DNA of 6,171 bases, from contig JAITAM010000168.1 of the NCBI GenBank assembly GCA_031284085.1, forward strand, positions 1-6,171, in the 5' to 3' direction. This document shows, one piece after another, positions 5,068 to 6,171 of the stretch (position 1 is its first letter; every line of letters starts with the position of its first letter). A program made the translations under genes and the position numbers. Origin of the DNA: Spirochaetaceae bacterium. GTDB taxonomy: Bacteria > Spirochaetota > Spirochaetia > Treponematales > Breznakiellaceae. The notes beneath the pieces were generated by a model. That model had not been told where the DNA came from. It did no database searches and saw only the letters and a program-made list of their open reading frames with translations.

Positions 5068-6171
5068 CTAGAATAATTCACCGTGCCGGTTTCTAAGCCG
5101 CCACGAGTCAACCCCAACCTTTTCACCAATATCTTCCAGCACGCCTAAAATTGTCTGATCCTCCGGCGTTACACCGTTCTTTAAGAGCGGGAGTATCGCA
5201 AATACTATGTCGTTGAATGAAGAATTCCTGTTTTCCCGCTCCATGCGCCGCAAATAACTGATCAAATAGTAGCGCACACGCAAACGCACGTCAAAATGAG
5301 TCTGAAACGCCGTGTTCTTCTTTATGCGGTACTTCTGCGCATCATGATCGTAGTCGAATTTCTCTAACAAAAGCGGCGTCAGGTCCGTGTATTCCTTCTT
5401 CAGCAAGTCCAAAAACCCCAGCTCCAAGCCCTTTATGATAAGCTCATCGTTAATTTGCTCAAGCGTTGCCCCATCATCCCTTGCAATAACCCCCTCAATC
5501 GTCTGGAGAACAATCTCTCCTATATCCACACCCAGATTTGCCTTCAAGACAGCTTTCGGGTTCCGCGCCTTACGAAAGTTTATGACCAACTGCCCCGACA
5601 AAACAGTGAAAGGATGCTGCCGCTTCTTGAAACTCGTCTGCCCATTCTTCTGCGGAACAGCACCAATGTACTCAAAACCGCACCGCTCGCAGGTTTCAAT
5701 GATCAAATGCCAGAACTCAGGGTCCTTGTGCGCAAAAACAAACGAAAGCCACCGGTCAAACTTCAGCACCCGGTACATTTCCTCGATGCTTTTTGCAATG
5801 AGCGCATTATAGCTCTCCTTTGTCTTGCCGTGTTCTCCGCCTTCAATCGCCTCCATCTCGTAATCAGCCTCGCTCACCTCTAAATCAAGCCACGCATTCC
5901 ACATTACCGACAAATCAAGGTACGGTATTTTCTTGCCGTAAGGCGGATCAGTGTAAATATAATCCACGCTTTCTTTGGGCAGGAAGGACAAATCGACCGC
6001 CGTGCCTTTGATTATGCGGGCGTCCGCCACCATATCTTCCACCGTCCTCTTTTCAAGCAGGCAGAGCTGCTCAATTTCCCTCTTTGCCGCCGCTATTTTC
6101 TTGTAACGTATATCCAAATACTTCACAAAGTCTATCGCAGTCGGATACGGCGCTATTCTATAACGGTAATA
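5068..6171 (-). CDS. DPPY-motif DNA amino-methyltransferase, C-terminal part (5' end cut by window)
   Basis: The product is predicted to transfer a methyl group from S-adenosylmethionine to adenine N6 or cytosine N4 in DNA. The frame is open to the window edge, reading YYRYRIAPYPTAIDF before the in-frame GTG at 6126, so that GTG is internal; 367 residues are visible. Counting from 6171, the catalytic motif IV is TDPPYGKKIPYLDLSVMWN, with DPPY at 75-78 (bases 5949-5938). It is followed by YRVLKFDRWLSFVFAHKDPEFW and by LVINFRK at 195-201, a layout typical of large adenine-specific methylases of the COG1743/DUF1156 type. No FxGxG cofactor motif occurs after DPPY, so motif I must lie in the missing N-terminal part. 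A further 160-residue C-terminal domain (about 205-367), containing YYLISYLRRMERE and LPLLKNGVTPEDQTIL, may serve target recognition or partner binding. Any restriction partner would be off-window. Stop TAG at 5068. Confidence 0.9.
   Translation of the reverse strand, partial: YYRYRIAPYPTAIDFVKYLDIRYKKIAAAKREIEQLCLLEKRTVEDMVADARIIKGTAVDLSFLPKESVDYIYTDPPYGKKIPYLDLSVMWNAWLDLEVSEADYEMEAIEGGEHGKTKESYNALIAKSIEEMYRVLKFDRWLSFVFAHKDPEFWHLIIETCERCGFEYIGAVPQKNGQTSFKKRQHPFTVLSGQLVINFRKARNPKAVLKANLGVDIGEIVLQTIEGVIARDDGATLEQINDELIIKGLELGFLDLLKKEYTDLTPLLLEKFDYDHDAQKYRIKKNTAFQTHFDVRLRVRYYLISYLRRMERENRNSSFNDIVFAILPLLKNGVTPEDQTILGVLEDIGEKVGVDSWRLRNRHGELF

Noticed and set aside
4902..5129. Minus-strand 75-codon open frame at the array end
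   Set aside because: It overlaps the methyltransferase 3' end in another frame, runs into the repeat, and has no ribosome site or recognisable product.
5387..5883. Plus-strand open frames of about 140 codons inside the methyltransferase region
   Set aside because: They are antisense to a gene with intact catalytic motifs, and their composition is that expected of reverse-complemented coding sequence.

Overview
The window looks like ordinary bacterial chromosome. It has three protein-coding genes (two of them cut by the window edges) and one conspicuous tandem-repeat array. The mid-range base composition, the Tex sequence and the DUF2264 protein would fit a spirochaete such as Treponema, but that placement is from memory of protein families and was not tested; no rRNA, tRNA or other lineage marker is present.

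Layout. (1) Positions 2-2266, plus strand: most of tex, an RNA-binding transcription accessory protein, lacking only its first few dozen codons. (2) 2267-2463: a short convergent gap with a strong perfect inverted repeat at 2331-2353, probably a bidirectional terminator. (3) 2464-4218, minus strand: a complete DUF2264 protein of 584 residues. (4) 4219-5067: an 849-base gap filled mostly by a tandem array. Eight well-kept copies of an 84-base unit run from 4304 to 4963. A ninth, badly decayed copy lies exactly in register at 4220-4303, reaching to within two bases of the DUF2264 start codon. (5) 5068-6171, minus strand: the C-terminal part of a DPPY-type amino-methyltransferase acting on DNA, whose start lies beyond the right edge.

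The most interesting point is how the array and the DUF2264 gene fit together. The best promoter for that gene, on the minus strand, takes its -35 box (TTGACA) from the first conserved copy and its extended -10 box (TGC-TATACA) from the decayed copy. The predicted leader RNA, including a perfect 8-bp inverted repeat, also lies in the decayed copy. The -35 hexamer recurs in seven of the eight conserved copies, but only at the array edge is it paired with a -10. The array is therefore the upstream control region of the DUF2264 gene, or grew out of it. No terminator was found between the methyltransferase stop and this promoter, so read-through from the methyltransferase into the array and the DUF2264 gene is also possible.

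Because 84 is a multiple of three, two plus-strand frames stay open across most of the array. Neither has a convincing ribosome site, and I regard them as probably not genes.
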